NCBI GenBank assembly: GCA_045540515.1
Contig: JAZQHJ010000173.1
Location: 6,868 to 70,867, forward strand
DNA from: RGIG2000 sp045540515
GTDB lineage: Bacteria; Bacillota; Clostridia; Oscillospirales; CAG-272
Length of the DNA: 64,000 nt
Reading direction: 5' to 3'
The notes under the pieces are model-generated. The model was not told where the DNA came from. It was given only the letters and a program-made list of their open reading frames with translations, and did not search any database. The first letter of the stretch is position 1. Every line of letters starts with the position of its first letter. Made by a program: the position numbers and the translations under genes. Shown here in pieces: positions 24,405-34,166 of the stretch.

Positions 24405-26366
24405 GTGAACAACCACCGTAAGGGCGGAAAACCAAAGCAAAATCGCAATAAAAAGGGCAAGATAGTAATGCTATATCAGATTAAAAACGGAGCTGTTGAG
24501 CTCGGTGGAAAAACAATTTTAAGCCATATTGACTTTGAAATAAGGGACACGGAAAAAATTGCAGTTGTAGGTCGAAATGGCTGTGGAAAAACCACACTTT
24601 TAAGGCTTATAAACGGCGAATATGACCTAATCAAGGCTGAAAATACAATTTTTGCAAAAAACGGAAGGATAACTATTGGCTATCTTAGTCAAGGTGCATT
24701 TGATGACTATTCAATTACGGTTGATGAGGAAATGCAAAAATCCTTTGCTCATATTTTTGAAATGAGGGCAAAAATAGACACTCTTATTGCTAAAATTGAA
24801 GAAACGGGCGACGTTTGTGACATTGAACGTCTAACCCTTTTGCAAGAGGAATTTGAAAAAATCGGTGGCTATTACTACGAAAAGGACTACAATTTGCTTT
24901 TCTTCAAATTTGGATTTAAAAGGGAGGACAAGCAAAGACCCCTTTCGGAGTTTTCGGGTGGACAGCTTACAAAGCTTGCCTTTGTGAAGCTACTTTTACA
25001 AAAGCCCGATGTTTTGCTCCTCGATGAGCCAACAAACCACCTAGATATAGAAACAACCGAGTGGCTTGAGGGCTATTTAAGGGACTATCGTGGTGCAATT
25101 GTGCTAGTTTCGCACGACAGACGCTTTATTGATAGGATTTCTGACGTTGTATATGAGATTGAATATGGAAAAACCAAAAGATATGTTGGTAATTACACAA
25201 GCTTTGTAAAGCAAAAGGATGCCGATTATGACAGGCAAATGAAGGAATACAAGGCACAGCAGGCAGAGCTTGCAAGGCTGAATGCCTTAATTGAACGATT
25301 CAGAGATACGCCAACAAAGGTGGCAATGACGGACTCAAAGCTAAAGGCAATTGAGCATATGGAGATAATTGAGGAGCCAAGACGCTTTGACACGGCAAGC
25401 TTTAAGGCAGAATACACCCCAAAACGAGCCACAGGTAAGGACGTTTTAATGGTAAACAACCTAAAAATCGGTTATAGTGAGCCCCTTTGCACAGTGGATT
25501 TTAAGCTTTACAAAAACCAAAGAATAGGCATAATCGGACCAAACGGAATAGGAAAGTCCACTCTTGTAAAAACCCTAGTTGGCGAGCTTGCTCCCCTTGG
25601 TGGTAGCTTTATGCTTGGCTACAATGTTGACGTGGGCTACTATGACCAAAAAATGATGGTTATGGATAGCAAAAAGACGGTTCTTGATGAGCTTTGGGAC
25701 GAATTTCCAAGCCTTACACAAACACAGGTAAGAAATGCACTTGGAGCCTTTATGTTTACAAAGGACGACGTTTTTAAAACGGTTGATATGCTTTCAGGTG
25801 GTGAAAGGGTGCGTCTTGCGCTTTGCAAGATATTCCAAAAAAAGCCGAATTTTTTAATTCTTGATGAGCCGACAAACCATATGGATATGATAGGAAAGCA
25901 GAGCCTTGAAAAAATGCTTTCTGCATTTGAGGGAAGTATTCTTTTTGTGTCACACGACAGATATTTTGTGAACGAAATTGCAACCTCACTCCTTGTTTTT
26001 GAAAGGGATAAGGCAACTCATTTTGACCTTACATATGATGAATATGTAGCTAAAAAAGCCGAGGGAGTGGCTGAAAACGAGCAAAAGCCACAAAGGGAAG
26101 AGCCAAAAAAAGAGCAAACAAAGGCTGAAAGGAGCTACATTCAGGGCAAGGAAAGGGCAAGAGCAACAAAAAGACTTGAAAAAATAAACGCAAGGCTTTT
26201 AGAGCTTGATGAGCAAATTGCCACAAAAAGGGCAGAGCTTTCCCACCCCGATACCGCTACAAATTACGTTCGACTTTGTGAGCTAAACGAGGAAATAGAG
26301 GTGCTTGAAAATGAGATGCTTGCTCTTATGGAGGAGGCAGAGGAGCTAGAAGGGCTTCTTGCCTAA
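24405..26366 (+). CDS. ABC-F family ATPase
   Basis: A soluble protein with two fused ABC domains and no membrane segment, the layout of ABC-F translation factors that act on the ribosome. Domain 1 has GRNGCGKTT and SGGQLTK, domain 2 has GPNGIGKST and SGGERVR, each with LLDEPTNHLD or LILDEPTNHMD. A charged linker joins them and a Lys/Glu coiled coil forms the last 90 residues. The start is uncertain: GTG 24405 has AAGGA at 24391-24395, whereas ATG 24471 gives a more usual ABC-F N terminus (MLYQIKNGAVEL) but a weaker ribosome site. Whether it confers antibiotic protection cannot be told by eye. Confidence 0.93.
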   Translation: MNNHRKGGKPKQNRNKKGKIVMLYQIKNGAVELGGKTILSHIDFEIRDTEKIAVVGRNGCGKTTLLRLINGEYDLIKAENTIFAKNGRITIGYLSQGAFDDYSITVDEEMQKSFAHIFEMRAKIDTLIAKIEETGDVCDIERLTLLQEEFEKIGGYYYEKDYNLLFFKFGFKREDKQRPLSEFSGGQLTKLAFVKLLLQKPDVLLLDEPTNHLDIETTEWLEGYLRDYRGAIVLVSHDRRFIDRISDVVYEIEYGKTKRYVGNYTSFVKQKDADYDRQMKEYKAQQAELARLNALIERFRDTPTKVAMTDSKLKAIEHMEIIEEPRRFDTASFKAEYTPKRATGKDVLMVNNLKIGYSEPLCTVDFKLYKNQRIGIIGPNGIGKSTLVKTLVGELAPLGGSFMLGYNVDVGYYDQKMMVMDSKKTVLDELWDEFPSLTQTQVRNALGAFMFTKDDVFKTVDMLSGGERVRLALCKIFQKKPNFLILDEPTNHMDMIGKQSLEKMLSAFEGSILFVSHDRYFVNEIATSLLVFERDKATHFDLTYDEYVAKKAEGVAENEQKPQREEPKKEQTKAERSYIQGKERARATKRLEKINARLLELDEQIATKRAELSHPDTATNYVRLCELNEEIEVLENEMLALMEEAEELEGLLA

Positions 26367-26410
26367 TTAAAGCTGGTTCAAACACATTATATTTGTGATA
26401 ATTTTAAAAG

Positions 26411-26435
26411 AAAGCAGACTTTGTCTGCTTTTTTG
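26411..26435 (+). terminator. Terminator of the ABC-F gene
   Basis: AAAGCAGAC (26411-26419) pairs with GTCTGCTTT (26423-26431), then T residues. Confidence 0.9.
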
Positions 26436-26436
26436 T

Positions 26437-26465
26437 TTGACTTTGCTATTTTCGTATGCTATACT
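26437..26465 (+). promoter_or_regulatory. Promoter of the GH95-GH31-GH92 operon
   Basis: TTGACT (26437-26442), 17-bp spacer, TGC-extended TATACT (26460-26465). Confidence 0.8.
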
Positions 26466-26517
26466 GAAACTGTAATAATTTAGCAAATATGATGCCATAC
26501 AGGAATGAGGTACAAAA

Positions 26518-28830
26518 ATGGAAAAAAAGCTAATCAATTTATATCCAGCAAAGAGCTGGAACGAGGCAACCCCACTGGGTAACGGACAAATAGGCGCAAG
26601 CGTTTATGGCTGTCGCTATGATGAAAGAGTGCTTATAAATCACGAAATGCTCTTTAACTATGCAAAGGGCGCACCTTTTCCAAACGTGTCCCATGCCCTA
26701 CCAATCGTAAGAGCCTTAATGGATGAGGGTAAATACGATGAGGCGGAGACCTACTACACAAACGAAATAAAAAAGCACGGCTTTAAGTCAGAAAAGGGAA
26801 AATACTACCCCGCCCTTGACATTCATATGATTTTTGAAGAGGAGGGCGACTTTGAAAATTACAAAAGAGAGCTCGACCTCGAAAGGGGCGTTTGCACGGT
26901 TTTCTACAAGGAAAATGGCGCACAGGCTATGCGTACATTTTTTGTTTCCTCTGTTGATAATTTAGTGGTGTGCAGAATAAAAAAGGAAGCACCCTTTGAC
27001 CTTAAAATGACTCTTGAACGTCACGACCTTGCCGATTGCTTTGGTGGGTATTACAAGGACGAGATTACCTCATTTTCAAGGGATAATTACCTCTATACAA
27101 ATCTTGAAACAGAGGGCAAGCTCCACTATTCAGGGCTTATTAAAATAATCTCAACCGACGGCGAGATAAAAAAGGGTGACGACGTTCAAAAAAGACTTGA
27201 TATGAGTGGTAATGTCGCACTCAAAAACTATCTTAAAATCGAAAACGCAACCGAAATTTGCTTTGCCTTGAGCTTTGATTACATTGCCAAGAAATTTGAG
27301 CAAATGAGGGAGGAGCTTGATAGGATAAATTATAGCTATGATGAGCTTTTGGCACGACACGTGGCTAAGTTTAGTGAGCTTTTTAATCGCACAAGGCTTG
27401 AAATTTCACAGGGCGAGAATGTAAGCACCGAGGAGCTTATGCTAGGAGGCTATGCAGGAAGCATAGATACAAGACTGGTTGAAAAAATGGCGGACTTTGG
27501 CAGATATCTTTTAATCTCCTCATCCGTTGATTGTCAGTGCCCTGCCAACCTACAAGGGCTTTGGAATGGTGAATATTCTCCTGCGTGGTGCTCAACCTAC
27601 TTTAATAACGAAAATATTCAAATGGCATACTGGCAAGCCTGCGGTGGTGGGCTTAGCGAGGCACTTTTGCCACTTTTTAACCTCTATGAAAAATATATGG
27701 ACGACTACCGCGAGAACGCAACAAATCTCTTTGGCTGTCGTGGTATTTTGCTACCTCTTTTTATGGATAACTCAAATGGTAAAAAGGACAATTTACAGCC
27801 ACACGTGCTTTATTGGACGGGTAGCTCTGCGTGGATAAGTGCGATATATTATGACTACTATCTCTATACAAGGGACGAGGAATTTTTAAGACGAAGAGCA
27901 TATCCATTTATGAAGGAGAGCATGCAATTTTATGAGGACTTTTTGGTAACCGACGAAAGCGGAATGCTAAAATCCTATCCCTCAGACTCACCAGAAAACA
28001 GACCAAATGGTACATTTAACGGCGCAGGGGAGCTTAGCGTGTGCATAAATCCAACAATGGATTTTGCACTTATTAAGGAGCTACTTACAAATCTTATTGC
28101 ATCAGCAAGAGGATTAAATATTGATGCTGATAAGGTACAGGTATGGGAGGATATGCTTGCAAAAATCCCACCATATGAAATAAACGAGGACGGTGCAATT
28201 AAGGAATGGCTACACCCAGACTTTAAGGACAATTATCATCACCGTCATCAATCCCATATTTACCCTCTTTTTCCAGGTATGGAAATTGATAGCGACAGTG
28301 GAGAGCTATTTGAGGCAACAAAAATTGCAGTTGACAAAAGGCTTGTTATCGGCTTAAAGGCACAGACAGGCTGGTCACTTGCTCATATGGCAAACATATA
28401 CGCAAGGCTAAACGACGGACAGAGCTCCTTGCACTGTCTTGATTTACTTCTTCGCTTTTGCACAGGTCCAAACCTTTATACCTATCACAACGACTGGCGA
28501 AATATGGGAGTAACGCTTAAATTCATTCACGGAGATAAGCCACCATTTCAAATTGATGCAAATATGGGCTTTGTCTCTGCGGTTTATGAAATGCTCATTT
28601 ATTCAACTCCTGAAAAAATCACGCTGTTACCCGCCCTACCACAAAAATGGGGAAGCGGAAGCATTAAGGGAATTTGCACTCGTGCAGGTGTAACAGCTGA
28701 CATTAGCTGGAACAAAGAGGGCGTAAGCGCAACGCTTGTTGCAAATATTGATACTACCTTTAAGGTAAGAGTGAAAAATGGTAAATATAAGCAGGTAACA
28801 CTCAAAAAGGGAGAAAAATATGTCATTTAA
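26518..28830 (+). CDS. GH95 family glycosidase (alpha-L-fucosidase/galactosidase type)
   Basis: This 770-aa enzyme has the GH95 layout: N-terminal beta-sandwich starting with NLYPAKSWNEATPLGNGQIG, a helical linker, a central (alpha/alpha)6 barrel and a C-terminal beta domain. Barrel signatures include CPANLQGLWNGEYSPAWCSTY near 340 and HRHQSHIYPLFPG near 578, the expected catalytic region. GH95 enzymes are inverting and attack alpha-1,2-fucosyl or alpha-L-galactosyl ends of plant or mucin glycans. There is no signal peptide, so it should act on imported oligosaccharides. It is first in a three-gene operon and overlaps the next gene by 11 bp. Confidence 0.92.
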   Translation: MEKKLINLYPAKSWNEATPLGNGQIGASVYGCRYDERVLINHEMLFNYAKGAPFPNVSHALPIVRALMDEGKYDEAETYYTNEIKKHGFKSEKGKYYPALDIHMIFEEEGDFENYKRELDLERGVCTVFYKENGAQAMRTFFVSSVDNLVVCRIKKEAPFDLKMTLERHDLADCFGGYYKDEITSFSRDNYLYTNLETEGKLHYSGLIKIISTDGEIKKGDDVQKRLDMSGNVALKNYLKIENATEICFALSFDYIAKKFEQMREELDRINYSYDELLARHVAKFSELFNRTRLEISQGENVSTEELMLGGYAGSIDTRLVEKMADFGRYLLISSSVDCQCPANLQGLWNGEYSPAWCSTYFNNENIQMAYWQACGGGLSEALLPLFNLYEKYMDDYRENATNLFGCRGILLPLFMDNSNGKKDNLQPHVLYWTGSSAWISAIYYDYYLYTRDEEFLRRRAYPFMKESMQFYEDFLVTDESGMLKSYPSDSPENRPNGTFNGAGELSVCINPTMDFALIKELLTNLIASARGLNIDADKVQVWEDMLAKIPPYEINEDGAIKEWLHPDFKDNYHHRHQSHIYPLFPGMEIDSDSGELFEATKIAVDKRLVIGLKAQTGWSLAHMANIYARLNDGQSSLHCLDLLLRFCTGPNLYTYHNDWRNMGVTLKFIHGDKPPFQIDANMGFVSAVYEMLIYSTPEKITLLPALPQKWGSGSIKGICTRAGVTADISWNKEGVSATLVANIDTTFKVRVKNGKYKQVTLKKGEKYVI

Positions 28831-30805
28831 AATAGAAAACGGAGCACTCATTTACACCTATAATTCTGAGCTTGTAAAAATTGAGCCATGGGGCAAGAAT
28901 GCTTTAAGAGTTAGAGCAACACCCGATGCAAAATTAAGCCAAAAAAACAGAGCATTGCTTGAACAGGAGCCAACAACGGCAAAAATTGTAATAAATGAAA
29001 ATGGTGCAAGCATACAAAACGGAAATGCTATTGCAGAAATAAACAAAGACGGAAAAATCACAATAAAAAACAGCAACAAAGAGGTCTTGCTTGATGAAAG
29101 ATTAAGATTACAGCCTCTTAAAACCCCTGCAAGATTTTTCAAGCCAAGGCTATGCGGTAGCTACGAGCTAACTATGTCCTTTGATGCTGACCCAAATGAA
29201 AAAATATTTGGAATGGGACAGTATCAGCATCCATTTTTAAACTTAAAGGGCTGTACCCTTGAGCTTTCACACAGAAATTCACAGGCAAGCGTACCGTTTT
29301 ACATTTCAAGCAAGGGCTATGGCTTTCTTTGGAATTTACCTGCAATTGGTGAGGTTAGCTTTTCAAAAAATTTAACGAAATGGTATGCAAGTGCATCAAG
29401 TGAGCTTGATTATCTTGTAATTGTGGATAGCAGTCCTGCAAAAATCGAAAGCACATATATGGAGTGCGTTGGTCGTGCTCCTATGATGCCTGAGCTTGCA
29501 ATGGGCTTTTGGCAATCAAAGCTTCGCTATCGTAGTCAAGAGGAGCTTCTTAATGTTGCAAGAAAATATAAGGAGCTAAAAATTCCTCTTTCCGTAATTG
29601 TTTGTGATTTCTTTCACTGGCCTCATCAGGGCGATTTTCGCTTTGATTATGATTATTTTCCAAGCCCAGAGCAAATGACGAGGGAGTTAAAGGAAATGGG
29701 CACGGAGCTTATGGTATCAATTTGGCCAACAATTGAATTTGAAAGCGAAAGCTACAAGGAAATGCTAGAAAGAGGAATGCTCATTCGTAACGATAGAGGA
29801 CCCTCAAATCATACAGAATGCTTCCGCCCAAGCGTGTACTACGATACAACCAACCCGGAGGCAAGAAAATATGTATGGGATAAGGTAAAGAAAAATTATT
29901 ACGATAAGGGAATTAAGCTGTTTTGGCTTGATGAGGCAGAGCCTGAGTACCTTATGTACGATTACGATAACCACCGCTATTATGAGGGACTATGCTCGGA
30001 GGTGGGAAATATTTATCCTGTTGATTATGTAAAGGGCTTTTATGAGGGACTTAAAGAGGTTAATGAAAGGGATATTATAAGCCTTGTTCGCTGTGCATGG
30101 GCAGGTAGTGCAAAATATGGCGCACTTGTTTGGTCTGGCGATATTATGCCAACCTTTGAGGCATTAAGAGACCAAATTCAAGCAGGACTTAATATGGCAA
30201 TTGCGGGTATTCCTTGGTGGACAACCGATATAGGAGGATTTGACTCGGGAGACCCTGCACAGGATGATTATAAGGAGCTTGTTGTGCGTTGGTTTGAGTA
30301 TGCAACCTTCTGTCCTGTTTTAAGATTACACGGCTATCGTATGCCATACATTCCTGCAAAGGAGGGCGCAACGGGCGGAGGACTTTGCTACACAGGTGGC
30401 GACAATGAAATTTGGAGCTACGGAGAAAACGCATTTGAGATAATGAGGGAGCATATTTTCCTTCGTGAAAGAATGAAGCCATACATTAAGGAGCAAATGG
30501 AAATTGCGCATAAGGAGGGGCACCCACCTATGCGACCACTCTTTTATGATTTTGATGCCGATAGCAGAGCATGGGAGATTGAGGACGAGTTTATGTTTGG
30601 TAAATCGCTACTCGTTTGTCCTATTTATGAGCTTGGCAAAAGAGAAAGAGAGGTATATTTACCATTGGGTGCTGAGTGGACCGATGCTTACACGGGTGCA
30701 AAATATACTGGTGGTACAACCATAATAGCAAATGCACCAATTGAAAGAATACCTATTTTTATTAAGGAAGGCACAGGCTTTGATGCCGAGATATTTAAAA
30801 AATGA
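28820..30805 (+). CDS. GH31 family alpha-glycosidase (alpha-xylosidase/glucosidase type)
   Basis: This 661-aa retaining glycosidase has the GH31 nucleophile block FWLDEAEPEY near residue 370 (Asp in WLDxxEP) and the acid/base block VWSGDIMPTFE near 440. The N-terminal beta domain and the PLSVIVCDFFHWP substrate loop are also typical. The WLDEAEPE form is more common in alpha-xylosidase-like members than the WxDMNE form of classic alpha-glucosidases, so xyloglucan-type substrates are plausible but unproven. There is no signal peptide. It overlaps GH95 upstream by 11 bp and GH92 downstream by 4 bp (ATGA), so the three are translationally coupled. Confidence 0.93.
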   Translation: MSFKIENGALIYTYNSELVKIEPWGKNALRVRATPDAKLSQKNRALLEQEPTTAKIVINENGASIQNGNAIAEINKDGKITIKNSNKEVLLDERLRLQPLKTPARFFKPRLCGSYELTMSFDADPNEKIFGMGQYQHPFLNLKGCTLELSHRNSQASVPFYISSKGYGFLWNLPAIGEVSFSKNLTKWYASASSELDYLVIVDSSPAKIESTYMECVGRAPMMPELAMGFWQSKLRYRSQEELLNVARKYKELKIPLSVIVCDFFHWPHQGDFRFDYDYFPSPEQMTRELKEMGTELMVSIWPTIEFESESYKEMLERGMLIRNDRGPSNHTECFRPSVYYDTTNPEARKYVWDKVKKNYYDKGIKLFWLDEAEPEYLMYDYDNHRYYEGLCSEVGNIYPVDYVKGFYEGLKEVNERDIISLVRCAWAGSAKYGALVWSGDIMPTFEALRDQIQAGLNMAIAGIPWWTTDIGGFDSGDPAQDDYKELVVRWFEYATFCPVLRLHGYRMPYIPAKEGATGGGLCYTGGDNEIWSYGENAFEIMREHIFLRERMKPYIKEQMEIAHKEGHPPMRPLFYDFDADSRAWEIEDEFMFGKSLLVCPIYELGKREREVYLPLGAEWTDAYTGAKYTGGTTIIANAPIERIPIFIKEGTGFDAEIFKK

Positions 30806-32712
30806 ACTATTTATCGTATGTAAATACAAAAATGGGCACGGAGTCCACACCTAGATTTTCAAGGGGAAATACTCTGCCACTTACGGCACTTCCCTTTTCA
30901 ATGGTGTCCTTTTGCCCTCAGACAGAAATTTTAAGTGAACGACCACAATGGTTCTTTGACCCAAGAAAGCCGTATCTTGACGGAATTAGACTGACTCATC
31001 AGGCTAGCCCTTGGATTGGCGATTATGGAACTGTTTTAATAACACCGCAAAGCGATTTTATTGCAAATAGCTATAAAAATGCAGGCTCATCCTACGATAC
31101 TAATAAGGCAGAGCTTACTCCAAGCTATTTAAAGGCATATTTTAATCGTGCAAGGTGTGGCTTTGAGCTTACACCAACCGAAAGAGGCTGTGCAATAAGG
31201 CTCGGCTTTGACACGGAGCACAAGAAATGCATCTCTATCCTTGGAGTCCATGGAAATACCACCTTTAAGCTAAGAAAAAATATGCTTTATGTCACAAATG
31301 ACTATCATCAGCAGGGCGACATTAAGGACTTTAAATGCTACATTGTAATAAAGGTGCTAAACGGACTTGATAAAAATGCCTCGAAAGAGGTTGAAAACGG
31401 CTTTCACCTTGCCTTGAATGAGCAAAAAGTGGAGCTACGTGTCGGAATTTCGTACATAAGCCACGAAATGGCGCTTGAAACGATAGGGCTTGAATGTGGT
31501 AAAAAATCCTTTGATACAATAAAGAAAAACGGCACAAAAATTTGGAATAGCTACCTTGGTAGGCTCACCCCCGAAATAAGGAGCAAGGAGCAAAAAGGAA
31601 TATTTTATTCGTGCTTGTATAGGGCATTTTTATTCCCACGCAAGGCATATGAGATAAAAAGGAATGGAGCAAGGCTATACTATGCACCATATCAGGGCAT
31701 GGTAAAGGAGGGAGTGCGCTACACCGACCACGGTGCTTGGGACACTTACAGGACCACATTCCCATTATTTTCACTTGTTGCAAGAGAGGAATATGAGGAA
31801 ATTTTAAGAGGAATGATAAGCGACTACAAGGATTGTGGCTATCTTCCACGATGGTCCTCATTTGGTGAGGTTGGCTGTATGCCTAGCACACTTGTTGATG
31901 CAATCATTGCACAGGCAGTGGCATCTGACATAGGAGATAAGGAGCTACACTCAGACCTGCTTGAAGCAATGCTACACCACGCAAATTGTGAAAGTAAGGA
32001 TAAAAGATACGGGCGAAACGGAATAGAGGCATACCTCAAATTTGGATACGTCCCTGCCGATTTTGAAAAGGAAAGTGTAAATCTAACACTCGACTTTGCC
32101 TATGGCGACTGGTGTATTGCACAGGTGGCTAAGACTCTTGGAAAAAATGAAATAGCAAGCGAATACTTAAAGCGAGGTCAAAGCTACAAGGCTCTATTCG
32201 ATAAGGAAACGGGTTATTTTAGACCAAAGGACTCACAGGGCAATTTTGTAAAGGACTTTGACCCAAGCATGTGGGGAGGGGGATATACCGAAAGTGGAGC
32301 ATATCAATGCCTATTTGGAGCACCTCATGCGCTTGATGAAATTGCAAATATGCTAGGTGGCAGGGAAGAGGCACTAAAAAGGCTTGATGAATTTTTAAGC
32401 ACCGAGCCAACCAAATTCAGAGTTAAAAATTATGGTGGCGAAATACACGAAATGAGTGAAATGGCTCTTTCCGACCTTGGTCAGTGCGCAATTTCAAATC
32501 AACCGTCGTTCAGTATGCCATTCCTACCTGCATACCTTGGAAATAAGAAAAAAACAATTGACTTGGTTGAAAAAATCTGCAAGGACTATTTTACGATTGA
32601 CTCCTACCCAGGCGATGAGGATACTGGTTCAATGTCCTCATGGTACATATTTGCCACGCTTGGCAAATTCCCAATTTGCCCTGGCAAAAGGGATTTTTTC
32701 AAATTCAAATAA
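30802..32712 (+). CDS. GH92 family alpha-mannosidase-like glycosidase
   Basis: This 636-aa protein matches GH92: N-terminal VNTKMGTESTPRFSRGNTLP beta domain, central AWDTYRTTFPLFSL, then GGYTESGAYQ near 490 and the catalytic region YPGDEDTGSMSSWYIFATLG near 595, which carries the acidic base residues of the family. GH92 enzymes are calcium-dependent exo-acting alpha-mannosidases. At 636 aa it is shorter than many secreted Bacteroides members and has no signal peptide. It is the last gene of the operon and ends at a terminator. Together with GH95 and GH31 it suggests dismantling of a branched oligosaccharide after uptake. Confidence 0.9.
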   Translation: MNYLSYVNTKMGTESTPRFSRGNTLPLTALPFSMVSFCPQTEILSERPQWFFDPRKPYLDGIRLTHQASPWIGDYGTVLITPQSDFIANSYKNAGSSYDTNKAELTPSYLKAYFNRARCGFELTPTERGCAIRLGFDTEHKKCISILGVHGNTTFKLRKNMLYVTNDYHQQGDIKDFKCYIVIKVLNGLDKNASKEVENGFHLALNEQKVELRVGISYISHEMALETIGLECGKKSFDTIKKNGTKIWNSYLGRLTPEIRSKEQKGIFYSCLYRAFLFPRKAYEIKRNGARLYYAPYQGMVKEGVRYTDHGAWDTYRTTFPLFSLVAREEYEEILRGMISDYKDCGYLPRWSSFGEVGCMPSTLVDAIIAQAVASDIGDKELHSDLLEAMLHHANCESKDKRYGRNGIEAYLKFGYVPADFEKESVNLTLDFAYGDWCIAQVAKTLGKNEIASEYLKRGQSYKALFDKETGYFRPKDSQGNFVKDFDPSMWGGGYTESGAYQCLFGAPHALDEIANMLGGREEALKRLDEFLSTEPTKFRVKNYGGEIHEMSEMALSDLGQCAISNQPSFSMPFLPAYLGNKKKTIDLVEKICKDYFTIDSYPGDEDTGSMSSWYIFATLGKFPICPGKRDFFKFK

Positions 32713-32715
32713 TAC

Positions 32716-32739
32716 AAGGCACCATTTGGTGCCTTTTTT
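32716..32739 (+). terminator. Terminator of the glycosidase operon
   Basis: AAGGCACCA pairs with TGGTGCCTT, then TTTT. Confidence 0.9.
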
Positions 32740-32767
32740 CTTATTTAAATTTAAAATTATTTTTCTG

Positions 32768-32795
32768 TTGAACATTACTTAAAAGTGCATATACT
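32768..32795 (+). promoter_or_regulatory. Promoter of the glmM operon
   Basis: TTGAAC (32768-32773), 16-bp spacer, TATACT (32790-32795). Confidence 0.65.
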
Positions 32796-32831
32796 ATTAA
32801 AGGTCAAAATCTTTATTAAAAAGGAGAAAAT

Positions 32832-34166
32832 ATGGCAAAATATTTTGGAACTGACGGATTTAGGGCTGAGGCAAACAATGGGCTTTGTGCCTTACAGGCA
32901 TATAAAATCGGAAGATTTCTTGGCTGGCATTATGGTCCTTGCTCCGTGCTTATAGGAAAGGACACAAGAAAAAGTGGCTATATGCTTGAATATGCTCTTG
33001 CAAGTGGACTTTGTAGCAGTGGTGCAAATGCCTATCTGCTTCACGTTACCACAACACCAAGCGTTTCATATCTTGTTAAGGAGCAGGGCTTTGACCTCGG
33101 TATTATGATAACAGCATCACACAACCCCTACACGGATAACGGAATAAAAATTCTTGATAAAAATGGAGAAAAGCTAAGCGAGAATGTGCTTTTACAAATC
33201 GAGGAATACATTGACAGACAAATGGATGATTTACCACTTGCCACAGGGGACAAAATAGGAGTCGTGCACGATTATGCAAGGGGCAGAGAGAAATATATAA
33301 ATCAGTTAGCTTCGTACGGAAAAGCACTAAACGGTTATAAAATAGGACTTGATATGGCAAATGGTGCAGGGTACGATATTGCAAAAAGGGCTTTTTCGAG
33401 TCTTGGTGCTACAATATTTGAAATAGGAGGAGAGCCAAACGGACTTAATATAAACAAGGGCTGTGGCTCAACTCATATAGAGTCACTATGCTCCCTTGTA
33501 AGGGAAAAGAAGCTTGATTTTGGCTTTGCCTTTGACGGAGATGCTGACAGGTGCATTGCGGTTGATGAAAACGGAAATGCTGTTGACGGAGATAAGCTTA
33601 TATACATTTTAGCAAAAGCATTAAAGGAGAAAAACGAGCTTAGCCAAAGCACTGTTGTGCTTACCGTGATGTCAAATAGTGGCATAATAAAATCCCTTAA
33701 CGAAATAGGAATAAATACCATAATAACCCCTGTTGGAGATAAATATGTTAGCGAAAAAATGAACGAGCTCTCTCTTTCTCTTGGTGGAGAGCAATCGGGA
33801 CATATAATTGTTAAAAAATACAGTAATACAGGCGACGGAATCTTAAGCGCAATCCTTATTGCAAGTGAAATAAAAAGACAAAAATTAAAGCTCTCCGAGC
33901 TTTGTAAGGATGCTTATGCATATCCGCAAAAAACAAAAAGCGTAAGAGTGAAAAGCAAGGAAAAAATCCTTGAAAACAGACACGTCAAGGAGGCTGTTTC
34001 AAAAATCGAGTCAGAAATTGACGGTATGGGCAGAGTGCTTTTACGTGCAAGCGGAACTGAAAACGTAATACGAATAATGGTCGAGTGCAAGAGCACTAAA
34101 AAATGTAATGAGTATATAGAGCACCTAGAAGGAATAGTTAGTGAGGTGGATAATGAAAAAAATTAA
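32832..34166 (+). CDS. glmM: Phosphoglucosamine mutase
   Basis: This 444-aa enzyme interconverts glucosamine-6-P and glucosamine-1-P on the way to UDP-GlcNAc. It starts with the family block KYFGTDGFRAEAN and has the phosphoserine loop TASHNPYTDNGIK near residue 95, the Mg-binding FDGDADRC near 235, the sugar-binding GGEQSGHI near 315 and the phosphate-binding RASGTENVIR near 405. Length is canonical. It has a GGAG ribosome site and a promoter about 40 bp upstream. It is the first of three overlapping or abutting amino-sugar genes. Confidence 0.95.
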   Translation: MAKYFGTDGFRAEANNGLCALQAYKIGRFLGWHYGPCSVLIGKDTRKSGYMLEYALASGLCSSGANAYLLHVTTTPSVSYLVKEQGFDLGIMITASHNPYTDNGIKILDKNGEKLSENVLLQIEEYIDRQMDDLPLATGDKIGVVHDYARGREKYINQLASYGKALNGYKIGLDMANGAGYDIAKRAFSSLGATIFEIGGEPNGLNINKGCGSTHIESLCSLVREKKLDFGFAFDGDADRCIAVDENGNAVDGDKLIYILAKALKEKNELSQSTVVLTVMSNSGIIKSLNEIGINTIITPVGDKYVSEKMNELSLSLGGEQSGHIIVKKYSNTGDGILSAILIASEIKRQKLKLSELCKDAYAYPQKTKSVRVKSKEKILENRHVKEAVSKIESEIDGMGRVLLRASGTENVIRIMVECKSTKKCNEYIEHLEGIVSEVDNEKN

